Source: Desulfovibrionaceae bacterium
Lineage (GTDB): Bacteria; Desulfobacterota; Desulfovibrionia; Desulfovibrionales; Desulfovibrionaceae
DNA length: 64,000 nt
Assembly (NCBI GenBank): GCA_015709315.1
Contig: JACCQI010000002.1
Coordinates: forward strand, 119,530-183,529
Direction: 5' to 3'
The first letter of the stretch is position 1. Each line of letters begins with the position of its first letter. The position numbers and the translations under genes were made by a program. Under the pieces are notes generated by a model. That model searched no databases and was not told where the DNA came from. It saw nothing but the letters and a program-made list of their open reading frames with translations. Positions 17,942-27,694 of the stretch are shown here, piece after piece.

Positions 17942-18609
17942 TCTGGTACGGACACGCCAATTTCCGAATCAAGGCAGGGGACGCCGACCTGCTCATCGAC
18001 CCGTTTTTCGCGGGCAACCCGTCGGCCCCCATCACTTACGAGGACATCGACCACTGCAACCTGATCCTCGTCACCCACGACCACTCCGACCACATCGGCC
18101 AGGCCCTTGAACTGGCCATCAAGCACGAGGCGGAGGTGGTGGCCATATTCGACGTCATCCAGGACCTGATCGGCATGGGCCTGCCCCCCCACCTGGGCGT
18201 GGGCATGAACATCGGCGGCACGGTCCGGCGGCAGGGCCTGGACATCAAGATGGTCCACGCCATGCACTCCGCGGGCAGCGGCATGCCAGCCGGGTTCATC
18301 ATCACCGACCCGGACGGGCTGTGCGTCTACGACTCCGGCGACACCGGCCTGTTCGGGGACATGGAGCTGTTCGGAAAATTCCACGACATCGACGTCGCCA
18401 TCCTGCCCATCGGCGGGCACTTCACCATGGATGCCCAGCAGGCCGCCTACGCCTGCAAGCTCTTGGGCTGCAAGAAGATCGTCCCCCAGCATTGGGGCAC
18501 CTTCGGGGTCCTGGCCCAGAACACCGAGGCCATGGCCGAGCAGCTCGCCCTGCTCTCGCCCGACACCGAGCTGGTCACGCCGGAAATCGGCAAGCCCATG
18601 AAGCTCTAG
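17932..18609 (+). CDS. UPF0173 metal-dependent hydrolase (metallo-beta-lactamase fold)
   Basis: [26 protein letters not shown]...[13 protein letters not shown]; the 17587 start in the ORF track is the wrong frame region. Confidence 0.9.
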   Translation: [225 protein letters not shown]

Positions 18610-20420
18610 TTGTTGCGCGAAGCCTTGAGGCCTTGCAGGGCCTTGTGAATCCGGGCGGCGGTCTTTGCGCCGATGCCCGGCAGTGCGGCGATGTCGGCTA
18701 TGTCCGCCCCGGCCATCTCGTCCAGTGAGGCGAATCGGTCCCACAGGGTGCGGGCCGTCTTGGGGCCGATGCCGGGCAATGCGGTCAGTTCGCTGTTCAG
18801 CACCGCCTTCTTGCGCGCCCGCCGCTGCCGCCCGAGCACGAACCGATGGGCCGTGTCGCGCACCATCTGCAAAAACAGCAGTTCCGCGCTGCCCGGCTTG
18901 AGTCCCATGGGATTCTTGCGGCCGGGCCGGAAGATCACGTCGCCCAGCTCCCCGGCACGTCGGGACTCGCCCTTGGCGATGGCGGCCAGCTCCCAGCAGC
19001 CGTCCTCCGCGCATTCGGACAACGCCTTTTCCACGGCCGCCAACTGGCCGCGCCCGCCGTCGATGAGCACCAGGTCCGGCCACGGCGGGCCGGACTCCAG
19101 CCGCCGCCGCGCCCAGGACGCCAGGGCCGCATAGTCGTCCCCGGTGCCCTCCAGCTCGGGGAAGGAGTACAGCCGCGACGCCTCCTTGCTGCGCCGCCCC
19201 TCCTCGAAGACCACCTGGCCCACGCGCATATCCGTGCCGGACAGGTGAGAAGCGTCCACGCACTCGATGCGCGCCGGTTCCGCCGCGAGCCTGAGCGCCT
19301 TCTGCAACCGGACCGTGATGGTTTCCTCGTCCTCCACGACCCGCCCGGCCACATCGCGCGCCAGGGACACGAGCCGCTTTTCCGTGGCCGTGCGCGGAGT
19401 GGCGATGCGGACGGCCGCGCCGCCCCGGTCGGCCAGGATATCCGTCAGCGGCGAGGCCGGAAGCTCGCACGGGGCGATGATCAGCGACGGGATGTACCGT
19501 CCCGGCCCGTAGAACTGGCTGATGAAGCTTTCCACGGCCTCGGGTCCCTCGTCCAGGGTCAACCCCGGCCAGGAGAACCGCTTCTCGTCGAGCAGCCGCC
19601 CCCGGCGCACGAAAAGCACGCCCAGGCCCAGCCCCTTGCCGGTCTCGGCCAGGCCGATCACGTCCCGGTCCCGGTTGTCGTGGATGACCGCCACCTGCCC
19701 TTCCACGGTCTTTTTCACGGCCCGGATCTGGTCGCGGTACACGGCCGCCTCCTCGAAGGCCATGGCCTTGGACGCCGCCCTCATCTTGGACTGGAGCGTT
19801 TCCACCAGCTCGGAGCTGCGGCCGGAGAGCAGCATCTCCACCCGGTGGACCATATCCATATATAGATCGCGGTCCACTTCCTTGACGCACGGCGCCCAGC
19901 ACTGGCGGATGTCGTGGTACAGGCAGGGCCGGACGCGGTTTTTGAAGGTCGAGTCCGCGCACTTCCGCAGGGGGAAGACCGAGCCGAGCAGCTTGAGCAC
20001 GGTTCGGGCGGCCGCCGCCGAGGTGAACGGGCCGAAATAGACCGCGCCGTCGCGCGCGGTCTTGCGGGCGATGGTCAGGCGCGGGAACTCGGCCCGCTTG
20101 TCGAGCTTGAACAGGACGTACTGCTTGTCGTCCTTGAGGACCACGTTGTAGCGCGGCCGGTGTTTCTTGATCAGCCCGGACTCCAGGAGCAGGGCCTCCT
20201 TCTCGGAGGAGGTCAGCAGCACGTCGATGCGCCGGATGCGGGCGACCAGCGCCACCGTCTTGGGCGTGTGCCGCGCGTTTTGGCGGAAATAGGAGGACAG
20301 CCGCTTCCGCAGCGACTTGGCCTTGCCCACATAGAGAATCCGCCCCCCTTCGTCCTTCATCAGATAGACCCCGGGAGTGTCCGGAAACTCGGCGGCAAAA
20401 AATTTGAACTTCTCACTCAT
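18606..20420 (-). CDS. uvrC: Excinuclease ABC subunit C
   Basis: FPDTPGVYLMKDEGGRILYVGKAKSLRKRLSSYF (GIY-YIG), C-terminal HhH LPGIGPKTARTLWDRF. Confidence 0.95.
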   Translation of the reverse strand: MSEKFKFFAAEFPDTPGVYLMKDEGGRILYVGKAKSLRKRLSSYFRQNARHTPKTVALVARIRRIDVLLTSSEKEALLLESGLIKKHRPRYNVVLKDDKQYVLFKLDKRAEFPRLTIARKTARDGAVYFGPFTSAAAARTVLKLLGSVFPLRKCADSTFKNRVRPCLYHDIRQCWAPCVKEVDRDLYMDMVHRVEMLLSGRSSELVETLQSKMRAASKAMAFEEAAVYRDQIRAVKKTVEGQVAVIHDNRDRDVIGLAETGKGLGLGVLFVRRGRLLDEKRFSWPGLTLDEGPEAVESFISQFYGPGRYIPSLIIAPCELPASPLTDILADRGGAAVRIATPRTATEKRLVSLARDVAGRVVEDEETITVRLQKALRLAAEPARIECVDASHLSGTDMRVGQVVFEEGRRSKEASRLYSFPELEGTGDDYAALASWARRRLESGPPWPDLVLIDGGRGQLAAVEKALSECAEDGCWELAAIAKGESRRAGELGDVIFRPGRKNPMGLKPGSAELLFLQMVRDTAHRFVLGRQRRARKKAVLNSELTALPGIGPKTARTLWDRFASLDEMAGADIADIAALPGIGAKTAARIHKALQGLKASRNN

Positions 20421-20700
20421 GGCATGTGGTATTTTCCCAACACGAAATTTTCTGGAACCGACTATACAGGCTTTTTACGGACAAATCATCCTTTGCAACT
20501 TTAATCGCAATATATTGATTTATTGCGGTTATTTTTTTACAAGATTATTTCTGGAGTTCAATTTTTTGCACGGTAAAAAAATTTTTACTTTTTTCATTTT
20601 TTTGCGCCCAACCACTTGCAAAAGCCCTTTGGCTGGGATAAAGGGAAAGTCAGTTATGGCGTTAACTTGGTCTTCAACTGCAAAAAAAGGAAGAAAAAAC

Positions 20701-22131
20701 ATGAAACGTTTGACCCTGCTCGCAGCCGCCCTGGTTATGGTCCTGGGCATGGCTGTGTCCGCTTCCGCGGCTCCGGAAGTTACCGTTTCCGGTAACATCC
20801 TGATCAACGCCGTGTGGAAGTCCAACTGGGACTTCGATGACGGCAATAACGCCGCCGGCGCCGACGACGATGCTTTCCAGATTCGTGAGCGCATCGACCT
20901 GGCCTTCACCGCTGTTGCCAACGAGAATCTGAAGGCTGTCATCGTCTTCCGTTCCGTCCGTGACGCTCTCGGTCAGGGCGACCTGTCCACCGGTGCTGGC
21001 GGTGCCCGCGGCGCTGGTGGCGGTAACGTCACTCTGGGCCTGAACCAGGGCTACATCGACTTCAACTGGCCCGGCACTTCCGTCAACGTGAAAGCCGGCT
21101 TCATGCCCGTTGCCCTGCCCTCGGCTGTCGGCGGCGGTTCCATGATCCAGGACGACAACGCTTCCGGCGTGCTCGTCTCCGCTCCGATCACCGACAACGT
21201 CTCCCTGCTCGGCGGCTGGATTCGTTTCTTCGACACCGCTGATGCCGCTGGCAACGACATCGACGATTCTCAGATCGACGCCTGGGTCGTGGCTGTTCCG
21301 CTGACCTTCGAAGGCTTCAACATGACTCCGTTCGTCGTTTACGCCCCCCTGGGCGAAAACGCCGACCAGACCGTCATCGCGTTCAATGGTGTTGGTGGTG
21401 CCCGGACCGATTATGGTTTAGGCCTGCTCTCCGGTAATGTGGGCAAGGCTGCCAGCACTAAGCTTGACGACGCATGGTGGGCCGGCTCCTCCTTCGAGCT
21501 GTCCATGCTGGATCCCTTCATCCTGAAGGGCGACATCAACTATGGTATCGTCAATGGCGACAGTGACGACATGGACCGCGAAGGCTGGCTGTTCGACCTC
21601 GCTCTCGAGTACACCGGCTTTGACTTCATGAACCTGGAAGCCGCCTTTGCCTACTCCACCGGTTATGACAACGACGAGGACAACGACGGTCGTATGCCTG
21701 TCCTGGCTGACGACTGGGCTCTGGGCACCTTCTGGTTCGGCAATGGCCTGATCACCGGCGACGACCTCGGTCACGCCAACAACAACATGGGCTTCTGGGC
21801 TCTGGCCCTGTCCGCCACCGGCATCCAGTCCTTCGCTGAAGGCCTGACCCACGACATCCACGTCGTGTACGCTCAGGGCACCAACGAAGACCGCAACGAC
21901 AGCACTGGCGCTGCGGTTGGCAACCTGGTCTACGGCAACTCCCTGCTCGAAGACGACTCCATGCTGGAACTCGACTTCAACACCTTCTACAAGATCTACG
22001 ACGAACTGACCCTGTACAACGGCATCGGCTACATCAACCTCGACGCTGATGACGATGCCAACGGATGGGCCGCCGGCAACGACGGCGGCGACGCTTGGAA
22101 GTTCCAGCTGGGTCTGAAGTACGTCTTCTAA
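20701..22131 (+). CDS. Outer-membrane homotrimeric porin
   Basis: MKRLTLLAAALVMVLGMAVSASAAPEVTVSGNILINAVWKSNW; C-terminal FQLGLKYVF; the ORF-track N-terminal extension to 20377 is AT-rich leader. Confidence 0.88.
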   Translation: MKRLTLLAAALVMVLGMAVSASAAPEVTVSGNILINAVWKSNWDFDDGNNAAGADDDAFQIRERIDLAFTAVANENLKAVIVFRSVRDALGQGDLSTGAGGARGAGGGNVTLGLNQGYIDFNWPGTSVNVKAGFMPVALPSAVGGGSMIQDDNASGVLVSAPITDNVSLLGGWIRFFDTADAAGNDIDDSQIDAWVVAVPLTFEGFNMTPFVVYAPLGENADQTVIAFNGVGGARTDYGLGLLSGNVGKAASTKLDDAWWAGSSFELSMLDPFILKGDINYGIVNGDSDDMDREGWLFDLALEYTGFDFMNLEAAFAYSTGYDNDEDNDGRMPVLADDWALGTFWFGNGLITGDDLGHANNNMGFWALALSATGIQSFAEGLTHDIHVVYAQGTNEDRNDSTGAAVGNLVYGNSLLEDDSMLELDFNTFYKIYDELTLYNGIGYINLDADDDANGWAAGNDGGDAWKFQLGLKYVF

Positions 22132-22184
22132 GACGACTTGTAGAAATCTAAGCTGAATAAGCTTACCACCAAGTAAACGCCCTT

Positions 22185-22216
22185 GAGGGCTCCGGGAGTG
22201 CAAACCCGGAGCCCTC
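22185..22216 (+). terminator. Rho-independent terminator of porin gene
   Basis: GAGGGCTCCGGG-8nt-CCCGGAGCCCTC then CTTTTTT. Confidence 0.9.
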
Positions 22217-22616
22217 TCTTTTTTGGCGCTGGGGGGGGGGGGCGATTGCTGCGTTAAGTGAATTGTGGGCGAGTCTTCGAGCCGTACAAAATCTTACGCC
22301 TCAGGTGTGCTGCGGAAAAGGCAGATCCTTGCGTATTGGAATGCGCGGCGGCCCTGTCTTTTCCTTGCGCCTTGCACTCAACCCCCTCCAGCGCCAAAAC
22401 CATCTCTCGTTCGAGGAACCGGGCGGGTAAACGAACAGCAAGGCGAATCATTGATGAGGAAAGGGCTTGCGCCGCAAGAGAACCGTTGAAATTCGCCAAT
22501 GCGCGATGGCCCGCAATCCGGCTTCGGGCCGTGAAAAGTCCGGGGAGGACGCTCGACTTTTGAGTTACTGTCGGATACATTTCTTTCTTTGCATCAATGA
22601 TTACTTTGAGGTCGCC

Positions 22617-23921
22617 ATGGACTGCAGACAATTGACATATGAGGCCCGGAAGGACTGGAACGAAATCGCCTCCTGGCTGGGCGCACGGAAGGACCCGGAC
22701 GCCAAGGTGGACGGCATCGTCCGCGATATCCTGAACAACGTGAGGGCACGCGGCGACGAGGCGCTGGCCGAATACACCCGCAAATTCGACTGCGACACCT
22801 TTGACGCCGCAACCCTGCGCGTGCCCGCAGACGGCATCCTGGCCGCCGTGGATGAAATCCCCGAAGAGGACGCGGCCATCCTGGCCGAGGCCATCGAGCG
22901 CATCCGCGCCTTCCACCTGAATCAAAAGGAAAAATCCTGGTGGACCACTGGTGAGGACGGCACGGTGCTCGGCCAGATGGTCCGGCCCGTGGACCGCGTG
23001 GGCCTGTACGTGCCCGGCGGCCAGGGCGGCGAGACCCCGCTCATTTCCAGCCTGATAATGAACGCCGTCCCGGCCCAGGTCGCCGGGGTGGAATCCATTG
23101 CCGTGACCTCGCCCCCGCGCAAGGACGGCACCCTGAACCCGTACATCCTGGCCACGGCCGGACTGCTCGGCCTGGACGAGATATACCTGGCCGGCTCCGC
23201 CTGGGCCATCGCCGCCCTGGCCTTCGGCACCCGGACCATCGCCCCGTGCGACGTGCTGGCCGGGCCGGGCAACATCTTCGTGGCCACGGCCAAGGCGCAG
23301 CTCATCGGGCAGGTGGGCATCGACATGGTGGCCGGTCCCTCGGAGATCGCCATCCTGGCCGACGAAAGCGCCAACCCTGCCTGGCTGGCCGCGGACATGC
23401 TTTCCCAGGCCGAACACGATCCCCTTGCCGCCGCCATCCTGGTCACCCCGGACGCCGGACTGGCCGCCAAGGTCCTTCAGGAACTCGACACCCGGTGCGC
23501 GGCCCTGCCCCGCTGCGAGATAGCGGCCAAGTCGCTCAAGGACTGGGGCGCGGTCATCACCGTGCCGGACATGAAAGCCGGAACCGAGTTGGTCAACCTG
23601 CTGGCCCCCGAACACCTGGAACTGGCCGTGGCCGACCCCTGGGGGTTGCTCGGCTCCATCCGCCACGCCGGGGCCATCTTCATGGGCCACAACTCGCCCG
23701 AACCCGTGGGCGACTACTTTGCCGGACCCAACCATGTGCTGCCCACCCTGCGCACGGTGCGCTTCTCCTCGGCCCTGTCGGTCCAGAATTTTTGCAAGAA
23801 ATCCAGCGTGATCGCAGCCAGCCCGAGCTACGTGGCCGAACACGGCGCAAAGATCGCGCGCCTGGCCCGCCTGGAAGGGCTGGAGGCCCACGCCCGCAGC
23901 GTGGAAACCCGATTCAAATAG
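22617..23921 (+). CDS. hisD: Histidinol dehydrogenase
   Basis: GLYVPGGQGGETPLISSLIMNAVPAQVAGV, AGPSEIAILADESANPAWLAADMLSQAEHD. Confidence 0.95.
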   Translation: MDCRQLTYEARKDWNEIASWLGARKDPDAKVDGIVRDILNNVRARGDEALAEYTRKFDCDTFDAATLRVPADGILAAVDEIPEEDAAILAEAIERIRAFHLNQKEKSWWTTGEDGTVLGQMVRPVDRVGLYVPGGQGGETPLISSLIMNAVPAQVAGVESIAVTSPPRKDGTLNPYILATAGLLGLDEIYLAGSAWAIAALAFGTRTIAPCDVLAGPGNIFVATAKAQLIGQVGIDMVAGPSEIAILADESANPAWLAADMLSQAEHDPLAAAILVTPDAGLAAKVLQELDTRCAALPRCEIAAKSLKDWGAVITVPDMKAGTELVNLLAPEHLELAVADPWGLLGSIRHAGAIFMGHNSPEPVGDYFAGPNHVLPTLRTVRFSSALSVQNFCKKSSVIAASPSYVAEHGAKIARLARLEGLEAHARSVETRFK

Positions 23922-23948
23922 CATTACATTAATAGAGGGAGAAATTTC

Positions 23949-24842
23949 ATGGCCGTTTTCGAGACCGACATCACCGAATACCCGCTTGTTTCCCGGGGCA
24001 AGGTGCGCGATATCTACGACATCGACGAAAACACCCTGCTCCTGGTGACCACGGACCGCATCTCCGCGTTCGACGTGGTCATGCCCGACCCCATTGCGGA
24101 CAAGGGCAAGGTGCTCAACCAGATCACCCTGTTCTGGATGGACATGATGAAGGACCTGGTGCCCAACCACATCATCGCCACCGACGTGGACGACTACCCG
24201 GACCCCCTGCGCAAGTACAAGAACCAGCTCCAGGACCGCTCCGTTCTGGCCCGCAAGGCCAAGCCCCTGCCCATCGAGTGCATCGTGCGCGGCTTCATCA
24301 CCGGCTCGGGCTGGTCGGACTACCTCAAGACGGGCGAAGTCTGCGGCCACAAGCTGCCCGAGGGCCTGAAGGAATCGGAGATGCTCGAAAAGCCCCTGTT
24401 CACCCCGTCCACCAAGGCGGAGCTGGGGCTGCACGACGAAAACATCACCCTTTCCGCCGCCGCCGACCTCATCGGCGAGGAAATGATGCGCCGGGTGGAG
24501 GACCTGGCCCTTTCCATCTACACCCGCGCCCGCGACTACGCCAAGAAGCGCGGCATCCTCATTGCGGACACCAAATTCGAATTCGGCATCATCGACGACG
24601 AACTGATCTTCATCGACGAGGCGCTGACCCCGGACTCCTCCCGGTTCTGGCCCGAGGAAGGCTTTGAGCCGGGCAAGTCCCAGCCGAGCTTCGACAAGCA
24701 GTACTTCCGCGACTGGCTGATCGAGATCGGCTTCAACAAGCAGCCGCCCGCCCCGCACATCCCGGCGGACATCGCCGAACGGACACGGGCCAAGTACCTG
24801 GAGGCGTACAAGCTTCTGACCGGCGACGACCTCAAGGTCTAA
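23949..24842 (+). CDS. purC: Phosphoribosylaminoimidazole-succinocarboxamide synthase
   Basis: LVSRGKVRDIYDIDENTLLLVTTDRISAFDVVMPDPI (SAICAR synthase motif). Confidence 0.95.
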   Translation: MAVFETDITEYPLVSRGKVRDIYDIDENTLLLVTTDRISAFDVVMPDPIADKGKVLNQITLFWMDMMKDLVPNHIIATDVDDYPDPLRKYKNQLQDRSVLARKAKPLPIECIVRGFITGSGWSDYLKTGEVCGHKLPEGLKESEMLEKPLFTPSTKAELGLHDENITLSAAADLIGEEMMRRVEDLALSIYTRARDYAKKRGILIADTKFEFGIIDDELIFIDEALTPDSSRFWPEEGFEPGKSQPSFDKQYFRDWLIEIGFNKQPPAPHIPADIAERTRAKYLEAYKLLTGDDLKV

Positions 24843-24851
24843 GGAGGATTC

Positions 24852-24941
24852 ATGCCCGAGTGGTTGCAACTTATCTGCCTGGTGATCCTGGGACTGGCCA
24901 TCGGCCGCGTGCTCAGGAACAAGCTCGGCGTCGGCGGTTGA
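24852..24941 (+). CDS. 29-aa single-TM microprotein
   Basis: ATG at 24852 preceded by AGGAGG; reads MPEWLQLICLVILGLAIGRVLRNKLGVGG then TGA; below the ORF-track length cutoff. Confidence 0.55.
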   Translation: MPEWLQLICLVILGLAIGRVLRNKLGVGG

Positions 24942-25028
24942 GGCCCCCGCAAGGATTCGTGCGGCTGGAAGCCGCCGAAAAACGACGACGAAGACAAATA
25001 GCCGATGCACGGGAGGGGGCCGCCCGAC

Positions 25029-25057
25029 TTGACAGGTGCGGCAATTCCCAATATGTA
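25029..25057 (+). promoter_or_regulatory. Sigma70-type promoter for the rpsF operon
   Basis: TTGACA-17 bp-TATGTA. Confidence 0.65.
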
Positions 25058-25120
25058 ACCCCTCTTGCCTTGCTCTCCCCGTGGTTGGGGAGGGCCAATT
25101 GACCAAAAGGAGTTTTGAAA

Positions 25121-25411
25121 ATGGCAAACAATTACGAGACGCTCGTGCTTCTCTCTCCGGAGCTGGCCGAGGAAGACAGGAAGACCCTCCTGGCCACCCT
25201 CACCGGCATCGTTGAGCGCGAAGGCGGCAAGATGGTTGAGACCGACGACTGGGGCATGCGCCAACTGGCCTACCCCGTCGAGAAGCAGACCCGCGGTTAC
25301 TACGTCCGCCTGGTGTTCGAAGCCCCCGGCGCCCTGGTTGCTGAACTGGAACGCAACATCCGCATCACCGACGGCATCTTCAAGTTCATGACCGTCAAAC
25401 TGGCTGCCTAG
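25121..25411 (+). CDS. rpsF: 30S ribosomal protein S6
   Basis: [38 protein letters not shown]...; first of rpsF-rpsR-rplI. Confidence 0.95.
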   Translation: MANNYETLVLLSPELAEEDRKTLLATLTGIVEREGGKMVETDDWGMRQLAYPVEKQTRGYYVRLVFEAPGALVAELERNIRITDGIFKFMTVKLAA

Positions 25412-25422
25412 GAGGTTTCACC

Positions 25423-25686
25423 ATGGCATTTCGCAAGAAATTCACCCCGAGGAAGAAGTTCTGCCGCTTCTGCGCGGACAAGGACCTGCCCCTTGACTAC
25501 AAGCGCCCGGACATCCTGCGCGACTTCGTGACCGAACGCGGCAAGATCATCGCCCGCCGCATCACCGGCACCTGCGCCAAGCACCAGCGCCGCCTGACCA
25601 ACGAGATCAAGCGCGCCCGTCAGATGGCCCTGCTGTTCTACACCACCGTTCACAGCTCCGAAGTGAAGAAGCGGAGCTCCATGTAG
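25423..25686 (+). CDS. rpsR: 30S ribosomal protein S18
   Basis: [48 protein letters not shown]. Confidence 0.95.
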   Translation: MAFRKKFTPRKKFCRFCADKDLPLDYKRPDILRDFVTERGKIIARRITGTCAKHQRRLTNEIKRARQMALLFYTTVHSSEVKKRSSM

Positions 25687-25698
25687 GAGGGAGGACCA

Positions 25699-26250
25699 AT
25701 GAAACTTATCTTACGCGCTGACGTCGATGCCCTCGGTCGACTTGGAGATATCGTTACCGTCAAGCCCGGTTACGGCCGCAACTACCTGATTCCCCAGGGA
25801 CTGGCCAAGCCCGCCACCGAAGCCAACCTGAAGGCTTTCGAACTGGAACGCCGCAAGCTGCAGGAACAGGCCGACTCCCTTCGCGCCCAGGCCGAAGGTC
25901 TGGCCGATAGGATCGCCGCCACCCCGGTGGAGATCGAGGTCCGCGTGGGCGAAGGCGACAAGCTGTACGGCTCCGTCACCACCTCCAACATCGGTGACGC
26001 CATGGAAGCCGCCGGCATCGACATCGATCGCCGCAGGATCATCCTGGCCGAGCCCATCCGCGCCCTTGGCGAGTACGACATCGAGATCCGCCTGCACCCG
26101 GACGTCCACGGCGAGCTGAAGCTCTCCGTCGTCCGTCACGGCGGCCCCGTTGAAGAAGAAATCGAAACCGAAGAACCCGCAGCTGACGTGGCCGAGGCCG
26201 TCGAGGAATCCGTAGAGAATGCCGAAGACGCCGAGACCGCAGAAGCCTAG
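25699..26250 (+). CDS. rplI: 50S ribosomal protein L9 with acidic C-terminal tail
   Basis: MKLILRADVDALGRLGDIVTVKPGYGRNYLIPQGLA. Confidence 0.95.
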   Translation: MKLILRADVDALGRLGDIVTVKPGYGRNYLIPQGLAKPATEANLKAFELERRKLQEQADSLRAQAEGLADRIAATPVEIEVRVGEGDKLYGSVTTSNIGDAMEAAGIDIDRRRIILAEPIRALGEYDIEIRLHPDVHGELKLSVVRHGGPVEEEIETEEPAADVAEAVEESVENAEDAETAEA

Positions 26251-27673
26251 CAGCGGCCGATACGACACCACCCCGGAAGGGGCCCTGGAAAGGGCCTCTT
26301 CCGATCTTGTACGCAAAGTACCCCCTCACTCCCTGGATGCGGAGCAGGCCGTCCTCGGCGGCATTTTCCAGTCCAACACCATGTTCCACGAACTCGTGGA
26401 CATCATTTCCGCCGACGATTTCTACTCCCCTGTCCACCGCGACATCTACCGGGCCATCACCGACCTCTACGATGGTCACGAGCCCATTGACGTCATCACC
26501 GTCGCCAACCAGCTCGAAAAGAACGGCAAGCTCGAAACCGTGGGCGGACCGGCCTACATCGCCGAGCTGTCAGACTCGGTGGTCAGCTCCTCCAACGCCA
26601 AGCACCACGCCCAGATCGTCCGCGACAAATGCATCCTGCGCAAGCTCATCGACATCTCCAGCGGGATCATCGCCAACTGCTTTTCCTCCCGCGACGTGGA
26701 CGAGGTCCTGGACGAGTCCGAAAAGGAAATCTTCCAGATAGCGCAGTCCAAGGAAATGCGCGGCATGATGCCCAGCCCGCAGCTGGTCAGGAAGGTTTTC
26801 GAGGAACTGGAGACCAAGTACAACAACAAGTCCCTGGTCACGGGCATCCAGACCCACTACCACGATTTCGACGGCATGACCGCCGGGTTGCAGAACTCGG
26901 ACCTGATCATCATCGCGGGCCGCCCGTCCATGGGCAAGACCGCGTTCGCCCTGAACGTGGCCCTGCGCGCCGCCGTCCGCAGCGAATGCCCGACCGCCAT
27001 CTTTTCCCTGGAAATGAGCATGGAGCAGCTCATGACCCGCCTGCTCGCCGTGCAGGCCAAGGTGGACCTCTCCAACCTCCGCACCGGATTCCTGGAGGAC
27101 TCGGACTGGCTCAAGCTCCACGAGGCCGCCGACTCCATCACCAACGCGCCGATCTTCATCGACGACACCCCGGCGCTCAGCACCCTGGAACTCCAGGCCC
27201 GCTGCCGCCGCCTCAAGGCGGAGCACAATCTCGGCCTGGTGGTGGTGGACTACCTCCAGCTCATGCGCTCCAGCGCCCGGCCGGATTCCCGCGAGCAGGA
27301 GATCTCGGATATTTCGCGCCACCTCAAGGCCCTGGCCAAGGAGCTGGACGTGCCGGTCATCGCCCTGTCGCAGCTCAACCGCAAGGTCGAGGAGCGCACG
27401 GACAAGCGGCCCATGATGTCCGACCTGCGTGAATCCGGCGCCATCGAGCAGGACGCGGACATCATCATCTTCCTCTACCGCGACGCCGCCTACAACAAGA
27501 GCGAGGACAACCCGCTCAAGAACCATGCGGAAATCATCATCGGCAAGCAGCGCAACGGTCCCACCGGACGGTGCGAGCTTTTCTTCCGCAAGGAATACAC
27601 CCGGTTCGAGAACATGGACAGCACAGTGTACCCCTCGGAACTTCCCGAAGGGTTCCATCCCGACGCCGACTAA
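26219..27673 (+). CDS. dnaB: Replicative DNA helicase DnaB
   Basis: KVPPHSLDAEQAVLGGIFQSN, IIAGRPSMGKTAFALNVALRAA, SDLRESGAIEQDADIIIFLYRD; ATG lies 32 bp inside rplI. Confidence 0.93.
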   Translation: MPKTPRPQKPSSGRYDTTPEGALERASSDLVRKVPPHSLDAEQAVLGGIFQSNTMFHELVDIISADDFYSPVHRDIYRAITDLYDGHEPIDVITVANQLEKNGKLETVGGPAYIAELSDSVVSSSNAKHHAQIVRDKCILRKLIDISSGIIANCFSSRDVDEVLDESEKEIFQIAQSKEMRGMMPSPQLVRKVFEELETKYNNKSLVTGIQTHYHDFDGMTAGLQNSDLIIIAGRPSMGKTAFALNVALRAAVRSECPTAIFSLEMSMEQLMTRLLAVQAKVDLSNLRTGFLEDSDWLKLHEAADSITNAPIFIDDTPALSTLELQARCRRLKAEHNLGLVVVDYLQLMRSSARPDSREQEISDISRHLKALAKELDVPVIALSQLNRKVEERTDKRPMMSDLRESGAIEQDADIIIFLYRDAAYNKSEDNPLKNHAEIIIGKQRNGPTGRCELFFRKEYTRFENMDSTVYPSELPEGFHPDAD

Positions 27674-27694
27674 CCCTCAAGCCCAGACATCGCC

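Noticed and set aside
20377-20700. N-terminal 108-aa extension of the porin ORF
   Set aside because: AT-rich leader lacking a signal peptide; a proper SD and signal peptide begin at 20701.
22254-25127. 957-aa minus-strand ORF across hisD-purC
   Set aside because: Shadow ORF spanning two intact biosynthetic genes on the other strand.
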